Positions 12,201 to 24,582 of a stretch of 64,000 nt of DNA are shown piece by piece. The translations under genes and the position numbers were made by a program. The DNA is from Corythoichthys intestinalis. Its lineage: Eukaryota; Chordata; Actinopteri; Syngnathiformes; Syngnathidae. Below the pieces are notes generated by a model. The model did no database searches. It was not told where the DNA came from and was given only the letters and a program-made list of their open reading frames with translations. Position 1 is the first letter of the stretch; each line of letters opens with the position of its first letter. Where the stretch lies: positions 19,695,501-19,759,500 of the forward strand of contig NC_080414.1 in NCBI RefSeq assembly GCF_030265065.1, written 5' to 3'.

Positions 12201-15200
12201 CAGTCCTGTCCCCTTTGTCGAAAAGCGCCCCCAAAGCATGAGGTTTCCATACCATACAGTACTTCACAGTGGGGATGGTGTTCATGGGATTGTAATCATC
12301 CTTCTTTTTCCTCCACACATGACGAGTAAAGTTTGCACCAAAAAGTTCTACTTTGGTCTCATCTGACCACATGACTTTCTCCCATGACCCCTCTGCATCA
12401 TTCAGATGGATCCTTGCCAACTTCAGACGGACCTTCACATGTACTGGCTTCAACAGGGGAACCTTCTGAGCAATGCATTATTTTAAACCATTGCACCCTA
12501 GTGTTCGACTGACAGTAGCCTTTGAACCTGCGCATCCAGCTCTCTTCAGGTCATTGACCAGCTCCTGTCATGTAGTTAAAGGCTGAGCCCTCAATTTTCT
12601 CATCATGAGTGATGCCCCACGAAGAGAGATTTTACATGGAGCCCCAGTCCGAGGTAGATTATCAGTTATGTTTAGCCTTTTCCATTTTCTAACAATTGCT
12701 GCAACTGTTGATTTATTCTCACCCGGCTGCTTCCCAATGGTCCCATAGCCTTTTCCAGCTTTGTGGAGCTCAACATTTTTTTCTCTGGTGTCTTTGGAAA
12801 GCTCTCTGGTCTTGCCCTTGGTAGCAGTTGGATTATGACTGACTGTGGGTGGGTAGATGGTTACTCATGGGGTAAAGGTGGACTCTTTAAGGGTAGACTG
12901 ACAACTGTTTGAGTGTTATAATTACTGCTGATTCTCAGGGGTACAAATACTTATGAACCCCAGTAAATTACAAATAAATTCTTGAAAAACCATACAATGT
13001 GAGTTCCAGATTTTTTTTTTTTTAGATTGTCTCTATAAGTGGAAATGCATCACTGATTGAAATTTCAGACCTAGCTATTTTAAGTGGGTGAACTTGCAAA
13101 ATTACAAGGGGAGCAAATACTTCTGCTCCCCACTGTGTTTATCTCAAATAGTGAGCACGGTACATTTTTAGCTTTTAAAAACTCACCAGACGTAACCCAT
13201 GATGAGCGCTCGTTTTCTCAGATATGAAACCCTGAAGATGTCCAACATGGTGCCTCTTTTCGTATTCCCGTCAACGTCCATCTAGACACACATGCGATTT
13301 GAATGCTATATTTATTAAAACATTACATTTTGGTAAGGTCAGAGAGGTTTTGTGTTGTAGTTGACCTTATCCAGCAAATGTGGGGACACTTTCCTCTTGT
13401 TGATTTTTGCTGCTCTGCAAACCTCTTTCAGGGCCTCCTCCTTCCTGCCCTGAGTGAGGAGCCAGCGGGCGGATTCTGGGAGAACCCTGGCGGGTTCAAA
13501 GGTACGTCCTGTATTAGCTTGACTATTTTCCCACTCAGATTTGATCATTCAGTGACGTGACAGTACGGACCAGTAATATACGGCCAGTACAAGAAGAAGA
13601 GGGCCGTAGAGGGCCAGTTGGAGCATCCTCCAGTCGGGGATCAAATAGGCCAGACCAGACAACAGCATAAGGCCAATGGGATAAAAAGCGTGACTAACGA
13701 TGGTACAGAAGGCAAACTTGGAAGACTCGCACCATTCGCCACCTTCAGCAAAACACAAGAAAAAAACGACTCTGCAATGAAGTTTTGGAATAGCAGAATA
13801 GATGTTTGAATACTGAAGCAAATATCTGCTGGGAAAACAAAACCTTTGAAATCTTTTGAACTGACCAGAGAATCTTTACACTATTGGAACTTGCAGTACA
13901 ATTTAGGCAAGTGCCTTAAAGTAGGATCTGCTCTGGCAAACCACTGATTAAAACTGAAAACATCTAGATCAGGCATTTGCACAAAGCCAGGTGAAGTACA
14001 CTTTGAGTAACAGTTAAAGCGCTATTCAATTTTATTTATTCTTATCACATGCATGAATGCTTGTTAAATTCAGCTTCAAGTTTGCAAAGCTGCTCCAGTG
14101 TCAATAGATGAGCAACAACAAAGGGAGTGATATGCTTGCAAAATTGCAAACCGTTGAAATACTCACGGCCTTTGGTATTTTCAAATGATACCTGTAGATG
14201 TGCAGTGTTGTCAGTAACGCGTTAGTTTGTAACCTGTAATCTGATTACTTTTTTCAGTAACGAGTAATCTACCGCGTTCATTTTTCTACACCAGTAATCT
14301 GATTAAAGTTAGTTTCCTTAGTGTTTCTGCATTACTATTTTTTTCATTGCCTCATAACGTATGTAGAATGAAGAATGTTGTAGTCATGTACGAAGAGCAT
14401 TTTGAATAGAAAATGCTAAAATAAAAGGTTCCCGGTACGTGTTTCCATGACGACCTCTTAGCTATTTCCTGTTTTGGTCCCGCGTCACATGTGTTGTGGG
14501 ACTGAAGGCGTGGGCCAGGCGGGTGGACATTCGAGCCGAGTGTTGAGACGTTGCGAGGGAATGTTGATCTGTGGATATCCATGAATGAAGGTGAGTATTT
14601 TTCCTTCATTCTGGAGGGTATCAGCAAAAGGTTGGAGCCCTACATGCGCGGCCGTTTCGTAGCTGTGCCGTAGCAACGATGAGCAGTCATCGCTCCTGTT
14701 GTGATCCGCGAATGCGGAGAACAAGATTGAACCCAAAAACAGACAACAGAGGGGAAGCGTTCGGGGATTTATTAATCACAGATAAAACAAAACACGCGAA
14801 CGCGGTAAAAAGGGAATAACAAAAGGGGTCAGTGACAAATAGGTCGACGGGGATCAAACACGCGAAAACCGAGCGGAGGGCAGAGAGCCAAAAAGACAAA
14901 TAAAAATACACTCAATACAGTACCTGCGCAAGGTAGAGCAGACATGTCCAAAGTCTGGCCCGGGGGCCAAATGCGGCCCGCGGACAAATTTTATCCGGCC
15001 GCCAGCCTCTGTCATAAAATCAGTAACGTCTGGCCCGCACACAGACTTAATAAATTGGTCAGCAGTACTGCTACCAGCATATGAAATAGCTTACACACTA
15101 AATGCTGCTCCTCATTACCCACTAAAAGGCAGCAGCACTCTAAGCAACATTGCCCTGTGTGACCCTTAACTCCCAATTTTCTAAAACGGTGACAATCAAC

Positions 15201-18200
15201 AAAAACAAGAAAGTTGACAATGCGACGGCCGACGCTTCAAAGATAGTTGGAAATTGGACCATTTCTTCACTAAAATACGCAACAACTGTGTCCACCTCAT
15301 TTGCAAAGAGACAGTCGCTGTGTGTGAGGTGATATTACCAAACAAGACACACTGACATAGATGACAAGATTACAGGGAAGATACGTAGTGAGAAATTCAA
15401 GCAACTTGAAGCTAGTTTAATTTCTGAGCAGCGATATTTTGCAAGAGCCCAAGAGTCAAAAGAGTATGCCACAAAGGCTAGTTATGAGATTGTTGAAATT
15501 ATTAATTTGAGGAAAAAAAATAAAGCAAATGTGACACACAGAATGGCTTGCTAAAATTTGCCTAAATATATTGTTCTACGTAAAGGACGTCAGCCAAGGT
15601 CGGCCCCCCACATTTTTACCACACCAAATCTGGCCCCCTTTGCAAAAAGTTTGGACACCCATGAGGTAGATGATCAAAAAACTAAGACGTCCGACGAGCT
15701 AGATAAATACAAACTAGGTACGAACTAGGTAAATACAAAGCGACTCGAAAGCAGTACGTGTTAATGGCGACCAGCAAAGGAAATATCTCGGCGTTCTTTT
15801 CCCGGATAGCCTGCGTTTATATACTATAGCCGACGAGCAGGGATTAGCTGCAGGTGGGACGTCGGCACGCCCCCAGACCCGGCTCTGCAACAAAAACAAA
15901 TTCTGACAAGCAGCAGAACGCGACAGTTCCAAGTTGGCAAGCTTTGTTTACATCATATGCGTGTTGCACATTTATGCTTTGAGGTGATGTGTTCGTTTAG
16001 CATCTGTGGGATGTGTTGTAAGTCCGATTGAGTGTAAAGTGCTTAGTTGCCGCCATGTTTTGTGGTCAAATTGACCGCGTGTGCGTTGAGAGGAGTACTT
16101 CCGGGTTGTGCACACGCATCCACGCCAGCCTCCACCTTTGCACTTTTGTGCAGTCAGTTTGCATTGTTTTACATTGGCACTGATATGCTGTTAACCATAA
16201 CCCAAAATTCAGAAGTTTTGACATTAGGCTTAATCTTAGAGTTAGCGGGGTTTAATTGGTCGGTGGAGTTGATTTCGACAAATTCCAAGCTGTTTGTCAG
16301 ATATTTGTTAGTTTCAGGGCTCTGGAGTGGCTAAGCTAGCGCGACATTCTGATATTCCCCTTTAAATTCAATCATCGGAAATTCAATTACACGTGATGAC
16401 ATTTTTCTGTTGTCATTCTTATGTCGAGGCGGCAAAGGGAGAAAAATGGGTAAAAAGTAACTGATAGATTACTTTTAAGGTAACTTAATACTTTGATAAT
16501 GAAGTAATCAGTAAAGTAACTAGATTACTTTTTTGAGGCGTAATCAGTAATCATTAATTAAATTACTTTTTCAAGTAATCTGTGACAACACTGTAGATGT
16601 GTAAATATACTAATTATAATTCCAAATTTCACTTGTTTCCAAATCTCATTTATATTCACTGACAAAACCTAAATAACAGTGTCCTGGCAACACGCCACTC
16701 ACCTATGACGAATGCGTTGGTTAGAATTCCTGCCATAGACACTCCACACAGGAACTTGAGAGCAATGTAGGCGTAGATGTTGGGAGAGAAGGCGGAACTG
16801 ACGCCGAACAACATAAGAAGAAGAATGGCGAGCAACACCACAAACCGGCGACCGAACCTTAAAAATAGTGCAGAGTTAATTGATTGTAATTTTTCCAAAG
16901 GGTTCCAGAAAACGGTGTACAGTGATCCCTCGCTACGTCGCACTTCAAAATTCGCGCCCTCAGACTATCGAGGATTTTTTTTTCAATTAAAAAATACATA
17001 AATAAATACAGATGAGCTGTCCCAATCCGATCACGTAGTCTCACTCTCTCTCCCTCCTGCTCCTTTTCTTGGTAAGGCAGTGCACTGGAGTTGCTTATTC
17101 AAGTTAACGATGATTGACAGATGTTAAGGTTTGATCTTGCCAGAGATGCCTGGAAGCCGAAACTTCAAAGTGCTGCATGCGTCAATCATCGTTTAACTTG
17201 TTAAACTGTTGTGGAAACTCACTGTGTGCAAGTGAGCAGCTTGAACGGATTTGTGTGGACTCACTCAATGTAGCATTTAATAGATGCAAGCATTTTTCTA
17301 CTTTATTGTTGTTTAAAAATAATTCTGTGGGACAGTAACATGTTTAAAACTTATAACATTTGAAGTGCTTAACAACAATTTATTAAAAATAAATATGGTG
17401 GAAAACACTGACAAGGCTGAAAAAAGCAGTTTCTGCTCTTGCACCCCTCTTTAAAATTAACCGCTGTATTTTAAGCCAAAAGAACTGTTGTGTTTGATTG
17501 AACAATATGTCTATATGCTGCCATAGCAGTTTTATGGAGCATTAAGCCCCGAACTATTTTCAATTTGACCGTTTTAACCTGGAGACCCCCGTTTGCAGAC
17601 ACTACGCAACCGCTTTTATTTCAGCCCAAAAGAAGGTACGTAATTGTATTATTCGAAATGTCTGTCATTTTTAGCTTAGAATCATTATTTTGATGTCTAG
17701 TATTTAGTTTAAAAAAAAAAAAAAATCACTCGGATATTTTAAATTTCTAAACAAGTTAAGTCACAATGAAACAAATAGTGACTGTAAATAAGTCACGGAT
17801 ATCTACTTCATAACTATCACTTAATTGTAGGGTTGTTCCGATCATGTTTTTTTGCTCCCAATCCGATCCCGATCGTTTTAGTTTGAGTATCTGCCGATCC
17901 TGATATTTCCCGATCCGATTGCTTTTTTTTTTGCTCCTGATTCAATTCTAATCATTCCCAATAATTTTTCCCGATCATATACATTTTGGTAATGCATTAA
18001 GAAAAAAAAAGAAAAAAAAGAAAAAGAAAACGCGGACGAATATATACATTCAACATACAGTACATAAGTACTGTATTTGTTTATTATGACAATAAATCCT
18101 CAAGATGGCATTAAATTATTAACATTCTTTCTGTGAGAGGGATCCACTGATAGAAAGATTTGTGACTAAATATTGCCATCTAGTGTATTTGTTGAGCTTT

Positions 18201-20563
18201 CAGTAAATGATACTGTAGCCATGCCCAAATGCATGATGGGAAGTGGAACCATGACTGTGCGTCGTGCTACCAAGTGATATAGCTTCTCTGTATTGGGTAA
18301 TAACATAAGGTGTTAAGAAAAAGATCAATTGCTACCTTGCTTCCCCACATTGCTTCCCATGATATTTCTAATCGTAGGGAGAGGGATTGTAAGGCTTTAG
18401 CCAATTAAAAAACGGCTCCAAAGGCTGCCAAAATTCACACTACTCATTTTACGCTGCCTTTTATCTCTCTATATAGGGTAAAACGGCACCATTACAGATT
18501 GAGCGCTACAATGCGTGAGTGGGTCGTGCAGTGCATGCATTAATTGCGTTGAATATTTTAACGTGATATTTTTTAAAAATTAATTACCGCTGCTATCGGG
18601 ATAAATTTGATAACCCTACCTTAAGCCTAAACTAAAGACTCTGGATGAGTGTAACATATTATGTCAATAACGTTAAATACAATTAGAAAACGATTAAAAA
18701 AAAAAAAAAAATTAAAAAGGCATGGCCGATATTTTTTTGCCGATTCCGATACTTTGAAAATGACGTGATCGGACCCGATCGATCGGGACATCTCTACTTA
18801 ATTGTATTTTTTTTTTTTTTTTGTTACCTTCACATTTACCCCAGTATTTCAGATGATAGATAATCAATCCAAACAAAGAAAATTAAAAAAAAAAAAAAAA
18901 AAAGTTTAAAATGGAGAATATTTCAAAAAGAAAATCTCGACCACTCCTAGCTGTCCGCCATTTCTGCATTACGACCCTTGCTATATTACCGTGTTTCACT
19001 CATAAAATCCCCAAAATCATGGTGTCTTTAATTATGTTCTCTCATGCTCTCACTTCAAGTTAGGGTTTGGGGGTTTAAATTTTTTATTTTTATTTTCTTT
19101 TAAACGCTTTCCTCCTCAAAATTTTTCTTCCCTGAGAAAATTGAGATTTTAAGCTTTCCAATGACGTATCACACATGCATATAGAACAGTTTTGAAATTT
19201 GGCCAAATTGGGGGTCTCAAAGGGGAACTTTAAGTCACCTGAGTGTTTTCTGCCAAATATATAAGTTTGTATTTATTATTATTATTATTTTTAAATTAAA
19301 CATCTCTTATACGTATCTTTTTCCAATTCTAATTCTGAATAAATGGGAGGGGGGGGTTCGCTACTTTGCAGTTTTTCCACTTATCGCGACGGGTTCTGGT
19401 TTGCAATGATTAATTGATTAACTCAAGTAATTCCATTAGAAAAAAGATTCGAATTCAATTTTGCTGCTTTGAGTATTCGTTTAATGAAAGTGGCGTTGTA
19501 ATGGTTTGTTTTGAAAGTGTTTGCATTTAGTTTTATAGATTTGGGTGGATACACTGCCCCCTGGTGGCAACAGTGAACATGACATAACTCATTTCACATG
19601 GTTGAATCCGGCTGCTCCCTGTTAAGACCATCATAAGCTAAGTTTTTGTTTGAGCTCATGTTTTTTTTTTTTTTTTAATGCATTTGTAATTTAGTTCATA
19701 GGTATATTTAGCCATTTTTTGTGGAAATATGTGTTTGAACCATTTGTTTAGAGCATTGTAAAAAAAAAAATTTAAAAAAAATTATATTTTTTTATACCGT
19801 TTGAGGCTCAGCTAAGATATTTTATTTTTTTATTTTCCTTATCCGATTACTCGATTATTCAAACTAAATAGTTCATCGATTAATCGACTACAAAAATAAT
19901 CAGTAGCTGCAGCCCTAGTTCTGGTCCCCAATAACTGCAAAAAAATGAGGTATCACTGTACCAGAAAATATTAACTAGTTATTTGTCTTCTACCTGTCAG
20001 CCATGGAGCCTGATACAAAGGCACCAACCAGAAGTCCGGCCATGTAAATTGACTGAGATGCCTCAATAAACGTTCTCCCTTCACACGCTAGATTGAACTG
20101 ATTGAGGAAAAACAATAGATGAACATAAATGACAAAAACAGGAAAGTGCAGTCCACTGTTGCCAAGGCAACCACCTCCTTCTCACCTCTGTCACAATGCT
20201 AGACGCCCCGGTCGGCACTTCAAATCGGGTTCCATTCAGGCAACCCGTGGTGGAGTTGAGGCCATACATCTCGATGGTCTCCAAGTCCGAATCGACCGGC
20301 GTGTACATGAGACAACTCTCGTAGCTTCCATCTGGATTTGTGGGGATTGTCAGCTCCTTTTGCCTCTCTAGCGTCAAATTTGCATCTGCCAGATCTAGGA
20401 TCCAGTCAGTGTTGCAGTAGTTCGGGAAACTGAGACCGCTAAAAACCTGCCCGATGATATCGAAAGCTACGAAGATGTTGGGGACGCACAAAGCTGCCAC
20501 CAGGCGCTTCTGGAAGGGGCCGAACTCCCCGATCTCCTTGAGGACTTGCGCGAAGGTGCTCAT
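9289..20563 (-). CDS. slc22a13: SLC22A13-like organic anion transporter, copy A (10 coding exons)
   Basis: Ten exons, in transcript order: 20563-20186, 20097-19994, 16857-16703, 13742-13571, 13486-13366, 13281-13187, 11818-11604, 11526-11418, 9617-9423 and 9325-9289. All junctions are GT-AG and the phases agree, giving 1,581 nt and 526 aa with no break. The product is a major-facilitator carrier of the SLC22 family. It has an N-terminal helix, then a large extracellular loop with NLT, NST and NGT glycosylation sites (exon 1), the loop motif DRFGRR at the exon 2/3 join, LPESARWLL at the start of exon 5, and GRFGRKR in exon 7. Residues line up along the whole length with OAT10/SLC22A13 (urate and nicotinate carrier, plasma membrane) as I recall it. 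The substrate is inferred from family. The start MSTFAQ matches copy B, and a probable splice acceptor lies just upstream, so a 5' non-coding exon is likely. Introns 2, 3, 6 and 8 are swollen by transposons; the others are 77-97 bp. Confidence 0.93.
9797..10660. repeat. Interspersed repeat starting GTAGGCATGTACCGGTATGA (copy A intron 8)
   Basis: Its left 300 bp recurs reversed at 446-765. The word CATACC lies near the right edge (10640), possibly inverted relative to the left end. It lies in intron 8 of SLC22A13 copy A. A non-autonomous DNA element is likely. Confidence 0.4.
10687..11190 (-). mobile_element. LINE 3' fragment with (CATC)n tail
   Basis: The minus strand reads the end of a LINE ORF2 ([17 protein letters not shown], then the region toward [13 protein letters not shown]). 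It ends in a CCATCCATCC tail on the plus-strand side. It is 5' truncated, has frame breaks, and lies in copy A intron 8. Confidence 0.65.
11841..13135 (-). mobile_element. Tc1-like transposon in copy A intron 6
   Basis: The inverted ends are GAGGAGCGGAACAATTTACA and its partner near 13090-13135 (CTTGCAAAATTACAAGGGGA). The minus-strand transposase piece at 12175-12453 includes the catalytic-region [11 protein letters not shown]. It is 1,295 bp with several frame breaks. It makes up nearly all of intron 6 and ends 22 bp from the exon 7 splice acceptor. Confidence 0.85.
14697..15925 (-). mobile_element. Probable solo LTR, fossil, nested in the hAT element
   Basis: The element runs from TG to CA and is flanked by near-matching 5-bp repeats (GCTCC / GTTCC). 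Read on the minus strand it has a TATA-like box and an AATAAA signal in LTR order. It is about 496 bp once the nested hAT (14939-15663) is removed. It has no internal genes. The family is uncertain, possibly Gypsy-like. It is younger than the surrounding hAT and older than the hAT inside it. Confidence 0.45.
14939..15663 (+). mobile_element. hAT element (GTF2IRD2-like transposase remnant), innermost of three
   Basis: The ends are CAGACATGTCCAAA and TTTGGACACCCATG. The 8-bp target duplication AGGTAGAG / AGGTAGAT has one mismatch. The interior encodes the start of a hAT transposase of the GTF2IRD2 type ([20 protein letters not shown]) with stops and the catalytic part deleted. A related fragment is at about 31038-31432. 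Confidence 0.8.
17828..18796. mobile_element. hAT element, family 2 (TAGGGTTGTTCC), copy 1
   Basis: The ends TAGGGTTGTTCCGATC and GGGACATCTCTA have an exact 8-bp target duplication CTTAATTG (17820-17827 and 18797-18804). It is 969 bp with no ORF. Its middle shares sequence with the family 1 MITE. Confidence 0.9.
19401..19917. mobile_element. hAT MITE, family 3 (TAGGGCTGCA), copy 1, reverse
   Basis: An exact 8-bp target duplication GTTCTGGT lies at 19393-19400 and 19918-19925. The right end AGCTGCAGCCCTA and the left end TTGCAATGATTAATTG are diverged inverted repeats. It is 517 bp, inserted in the pogo-like element. Confidence 0.85.
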
Positions 20564-20627
20564 GGTGAAGGGCTCGCTGGACTGCAGAAAAAGGTGCAGA
20601 CGAAAGCCTTTTGAATCCCAATATCAA

Positions 20628-22101
20628 TGATTAAACTGACATGTGGATTTTTATGAACAGCAAATCTGCTGTTTCATTACTATACAAGAAAAAGTGAGAA
20701 AACCACTGATAACCACCAACCAAAATGGTGATTTCGTTTCTGTTACAGTAAGAAGAGTAGTAAGTTATTAACATCTTTATCATGCAAGGACAAATTCCAC
20801 TTGGCCCTAAAACATTTTGTACATCAAGTGGTGGACCTTTGAGTGAAAAATCATAAAATCCCAATTTTAACAGGGGGCAAAGTCAATTGTAGTTATACTG
20901 CCCAAATTCACGACATGTGTTATGTAATAGCAATTTACACACTGAGAAGGTCAAGATATGATGAAGAACCTGATGACAGAAGCAGGAAAAAACTCCCTCG
21001 AAAAAGGAAAGCTTTTTAGTTCGAGATGAATCGAGGGACAAAAGGCACTTCCCATATACATTTTGAGGACAAAAATAATTGTAAGGTCTTGGATTGTAAC
21101 TCTTTAGGGATGACCTTAACATGTAATGATTTATAAGTAAGGATTTGTAATGCAACACTTTTTTAGACTGTGTGTGGCAAGTTGGAAGATTTTTCTTCGC
21201 ATAAAAGCCTTGTGAGATTTTAAGTGCACTTTTATGGACATTATTAGTTCTGGCTTGGGTCTTGTGTGTGCATTGTGCAATTTATCCTAGTGGTCAGAGT
21301 CTATCTGTTTTTTCTTCTTTGTCCTGATATGACACCATTTAGTTTATGCTCAAAATTAATCTCCCACTCCTGCGTCAGTTAGTGGCTCTTGATATGTGTT
21401 TCAGGTTACTCTTGGACCTAAAATTGTTTTCTCGGCTACTTGACCCAGTCAGGAAGCTGTTTTTAATCAGAGTAAAGGTTGCAATTCAATCATTCTATTC
21501 CCATTCAATGATATAAGCCCTTGTCATACTCTGCTTCTTTTCATTTTAAATTCCCATTCCTCTGATTCCTTTCAAGGCATCACATGCCTACACTTACAGC
21601 ATATACCATACATAGACGTACACAGCTTTTGGAGCCTGCATAGAAATTGGATTCCAAACTGCCACTACTATTACTGTTCTGCTCTTTACTTCAGGACACT
21701 ATATTTACTGTATCTACTAATGGTCTCCTCCAGTCCACTTCCTCTGTTGCCACTGCTTAATAACCCTGTGCCACAACCTATTCAGACATTCATTACCTTG
21801 TTGTTACTTTGCACTCACCAGTGTTGTTCCCTTCAGAGCGTGATCCTCCGCTTGGGTCTTGCTATCATTTAAGTACTCCCCCATTTTTTAAAACTGCAAA
21901 TTCAAAACTTTTTGTGTATTTTGCTAAGCCGTTATTGTAACGTAGCAGCTGTATGAAATAGTGATAAACTGGTCACACTCGTTTGTTGATAGGAGACTTT
22001 AAACAAAAGGGAGGAGCCAAAATGATCCGGCTACTTTCTGAGAGATTTTATCAAAGCTGCATGTACAAATGCAGTATTTTGATATTAGTGTTTGGTGATA
22101 A
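20628..22101. other. Intergenic stretch upstream of copy A
   Basis: No gene or clear repeat is recognised. It should contain the promoter of SLC22A13 copy A and possibly a 5' non-coding exon, but I cannot place either. Confidence 0.4.
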
Positions 22102-22225
22102 TTACCGTAATTTTTTTTACCAAAAGGCACACTTGACAATAAGCTGCAACACGACAAATTTGACACAAAAATGGCATTTCTTCATAGATAAGCCACACTG
22201 GACTATATTCTGCAACTGTCCTCAC

Positions 22226-23209
22226 TAGGGTTGTTCCGATCATGTTTTTTTGCTCCCGATCTGATCATTTTAGTTTGAGTATCTGCCGATCCCGATATTT
22301 CCCGATCAGATTGCTTTTTTTTCTTCTCCCGATTCAATTCCAATCATTCCCGATAATTTTTCCCGATCATATCCATTTTGGCAATGCATTAAGAAAAAAA
22401 TGAATAAAACTCGGACGAATATATACATCCAACATACAGTACATAAGTACTGTATTTGTTTATTATGACAATAAATCCTCAAGATGGCGTTTACATGATT
22501 AACATTCCATCTGTGAGAGGGATCCACGGATAGAAAGACTTGTAATTCTCAAAGGATAAATGTGACCTTGTATATTGTGACTAAATATTGCCATCTAGTG
22601 TATTTGTTGAGCTTTCAGTAAATGATACTGTAGCCATTTAACTTCTGCCCAAATGCCTGATGGAAAGTGCAACCATGACTGGGCATAGTGGTACCAGTTG
22701 ATATATCTTCTCTGCCTTGGGAAATAAAATAGGGTGTTAAGAAAAAGATCAACTACTACCTTTCTTCCCCACATTGCTTCCCACGATATTTCTAATTGTT
22801 GAGAGAGGGATTGTAAGGCTTTAGCCAATTAAAAACAATAGTCAAAGTCTGCCAAAATTTTCTCTACTCATTTAACGTTGTCTTTTAACTCCATGAATAC
22901 GTAAAACGGTGCCATTTTAGATTGGGCGCAACAATGCGTGAGTGGGTAGTGCAGCGCAAGAATTAATTGCGTTAAATATTTAAAAGTTATTACTGCTGTT
23001 AACACGATAAATTTGATAGCCCTAGTTTAAGCCAAAACTAAAGACTCTGGATGAGTGTAAGACATTTTGTCTGTAACGTTAAATACAATTAGAAAATGAT
23101 TTAATTAAAAAACATATATATATTAAAACAAGGCATGTCCGATATTTTTTTGCCGATTCCGATACTTTGAAAATGACGTGATCGGACCCGATCGATCGGG
23201 ACATCGCTA
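22226..23209. mobile_element. hAT element, family 2 (TAGGGTTGTTCC), copy 2
   Basis: The ends match 17828-18796. An exact 8-bp target duplication GTCCTCAC lies at 22218-22225 and 23210-23217. It is 984 bp with no ORF. Confidence 0.92.
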
Positions 23210-23530
23210 GTCCTCACTGTATTATGGGGTATTTACACCAAAAGATATTAACTGGCAACACTTTATTTGACAGCGACATCCTAAAACTGTCATAAGACCA
23301 AATAAACCACCATCATTGCTTCAAGAAGCTTCATTTGGCCGTCACTGGTCGCTTGGGGGAGACAGTCAACCTCTGCTGCCACCTGCTGTCAATACTGTTG
23401 TCGTGCAACATGCCTCCTAGCATGCATTGCAGCGCTAAATATGTAAATAACAATACAAATTCATCTTTTGTGCTAAATATTTATTCAGTTGCTCTTCCAC
23501 TTGTTTCATTAATAGCTAGTTATGGTATTT

Positions 23531-23826
23531 GGTAACACTTTATTAGACAGTGGTGCATAAGACTGTCATAAGACCATCATAATTATGACATGACACTGCC
23601 ATGAGCATTACCTTATCACAGGTATCATTTTGTGTCATCCGGCAAATTTTCTCTTTTGAATGGATGTATAAGATCCAAGCTGGACATGAATGGAGTTAGT
23701 GACATCATTTACTGGATGACTCTTAATGAGATCTGTAATTTGCATTCATTAATGCCCATGATATTGTCATGCCATAATTATGACGGTCTTATGGCAGTCT
23801 TATGCCGCTGTCAAGTAAAGTGGTAC
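23531..23826. mobile_element. Palindromic MITE, family CACTTTATTTGA (copy 2)
   Basis: It starts GGTAACACTTTATTAGACAG and ends AGTAAAGTGGTAC, with mirrored TCATAATTATGAC-type words inside. Confidence 0.65.
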
Positions 23827-23926
23827 TTATTAACCCAATAAATCAACAAATAAGCAACACTGGACTATAAGACCCAGGATTGAAATTAAGGGGGAAAAAT
23901 AGCCACTTACTGTCCGAAAATTACGC

Positions 23927-24582
23927 TAGTTACTGTATAATGTAAATTAGCTCTACTGTTGCATGACTGTAGGGTTGAAGTGCAAAATAGCTAGCTCACA
24001 GACACATTTCCATAATTAGGCAGATAACCAATATTATAATTGGTTGTTTAATTTCACACTTGATGGGCAGCAACCAATTAAAAGTCAGCATAAACATGAG
24101 TGAGGTAAAACTATACATTAGAAAAATATATACACTACACATGACAGACAAAATATGAAGGAAACACGAAATGCTAATTAGTGGCCTGGAACTAGGTGTA
24201 ATGTTAAAAAACATGTTGAAGCAAATAGAGCTTACCTTTTCCAGTTCTACTTAAACTTAGGACATCGTGTATTTCCGGTTCTCGCAAAATAGCGCTCCAT
24301 TTGCTTGAACACATATCAAAGATGTTTATTGACATAAAAATAAATCCACAAATTAGTATTTTGTGTGCACAAAAATGGATGGATGTTTGACTTTTTATTA
24401 ACTTTCGAATGTTCATTCAGCAGAAAACCAGACTTCTTTTAACAAAACAGTGTAATTTCTGACTACCGATTCTCTGACATTTTTATTATTCTCAAAATAT
24501 CTGAAAAACATATCAACAAAATCTTCTGGCGTTTTGCACTCTTGAGCTTCTGTCACCACGACAACACGCCAAACGCATGTAC
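23927..24582. other. Gene-free stretch, nothing recognised
   Basis: AT-rich. Short ORFs lack any known domain. Confidence 0.4.

Larger units (their letters stand above)
14203..16593. mobile_element. hAT element, ends CAGTGTTGTCA, in copy A intron 3
   Basis: The ends are CAGTGTTGTCAGTAAC and GTGACAACACTG, with an exact 8-bp target duplication TAGATGTG at 14195-14202 and 16594-16601. It is 2,391 bp including nested insertions. I see no transposase; it is probably non-autonomous. Confidence 0.88.
16920..19958. mobile_element. pogo/Tigger-like element filling copy A intron 2
   Basis: The ends CAGTGATCCCTCG and GAGGTATCACTG are flanked by TA on both sides. A second, right-hand fragment is at about 26905-27276. 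It is 3,039 bp including two nested hAT elements. No transposase ORF remains. Intron 2 is 3,136 bp, so only about 95 bp is native. Confidence 0.75.
22104..23925. mobile_element. Large MITE-like element, ends CCGTAATTTTT / AAAATTACG, with nested insertions
   Basis: The outer ends are inverted (CCGTAATTTT and GTCCGAAAATTACG). Inside lie a family 2 hAT (22226-23209) and a CACTTTATTTGA MITE (23531-23826). Related partial copies are at 24583-24900 and up to 28996. Confidence 0.6.

Noticed and set aside
9289-20563. SLC22A13 copy A as a pseudogene because its introns are full of transposons
   Set aside because: All ten exons are open, in phase, and have the same splice sites as copy B; the insertions lie in introns.
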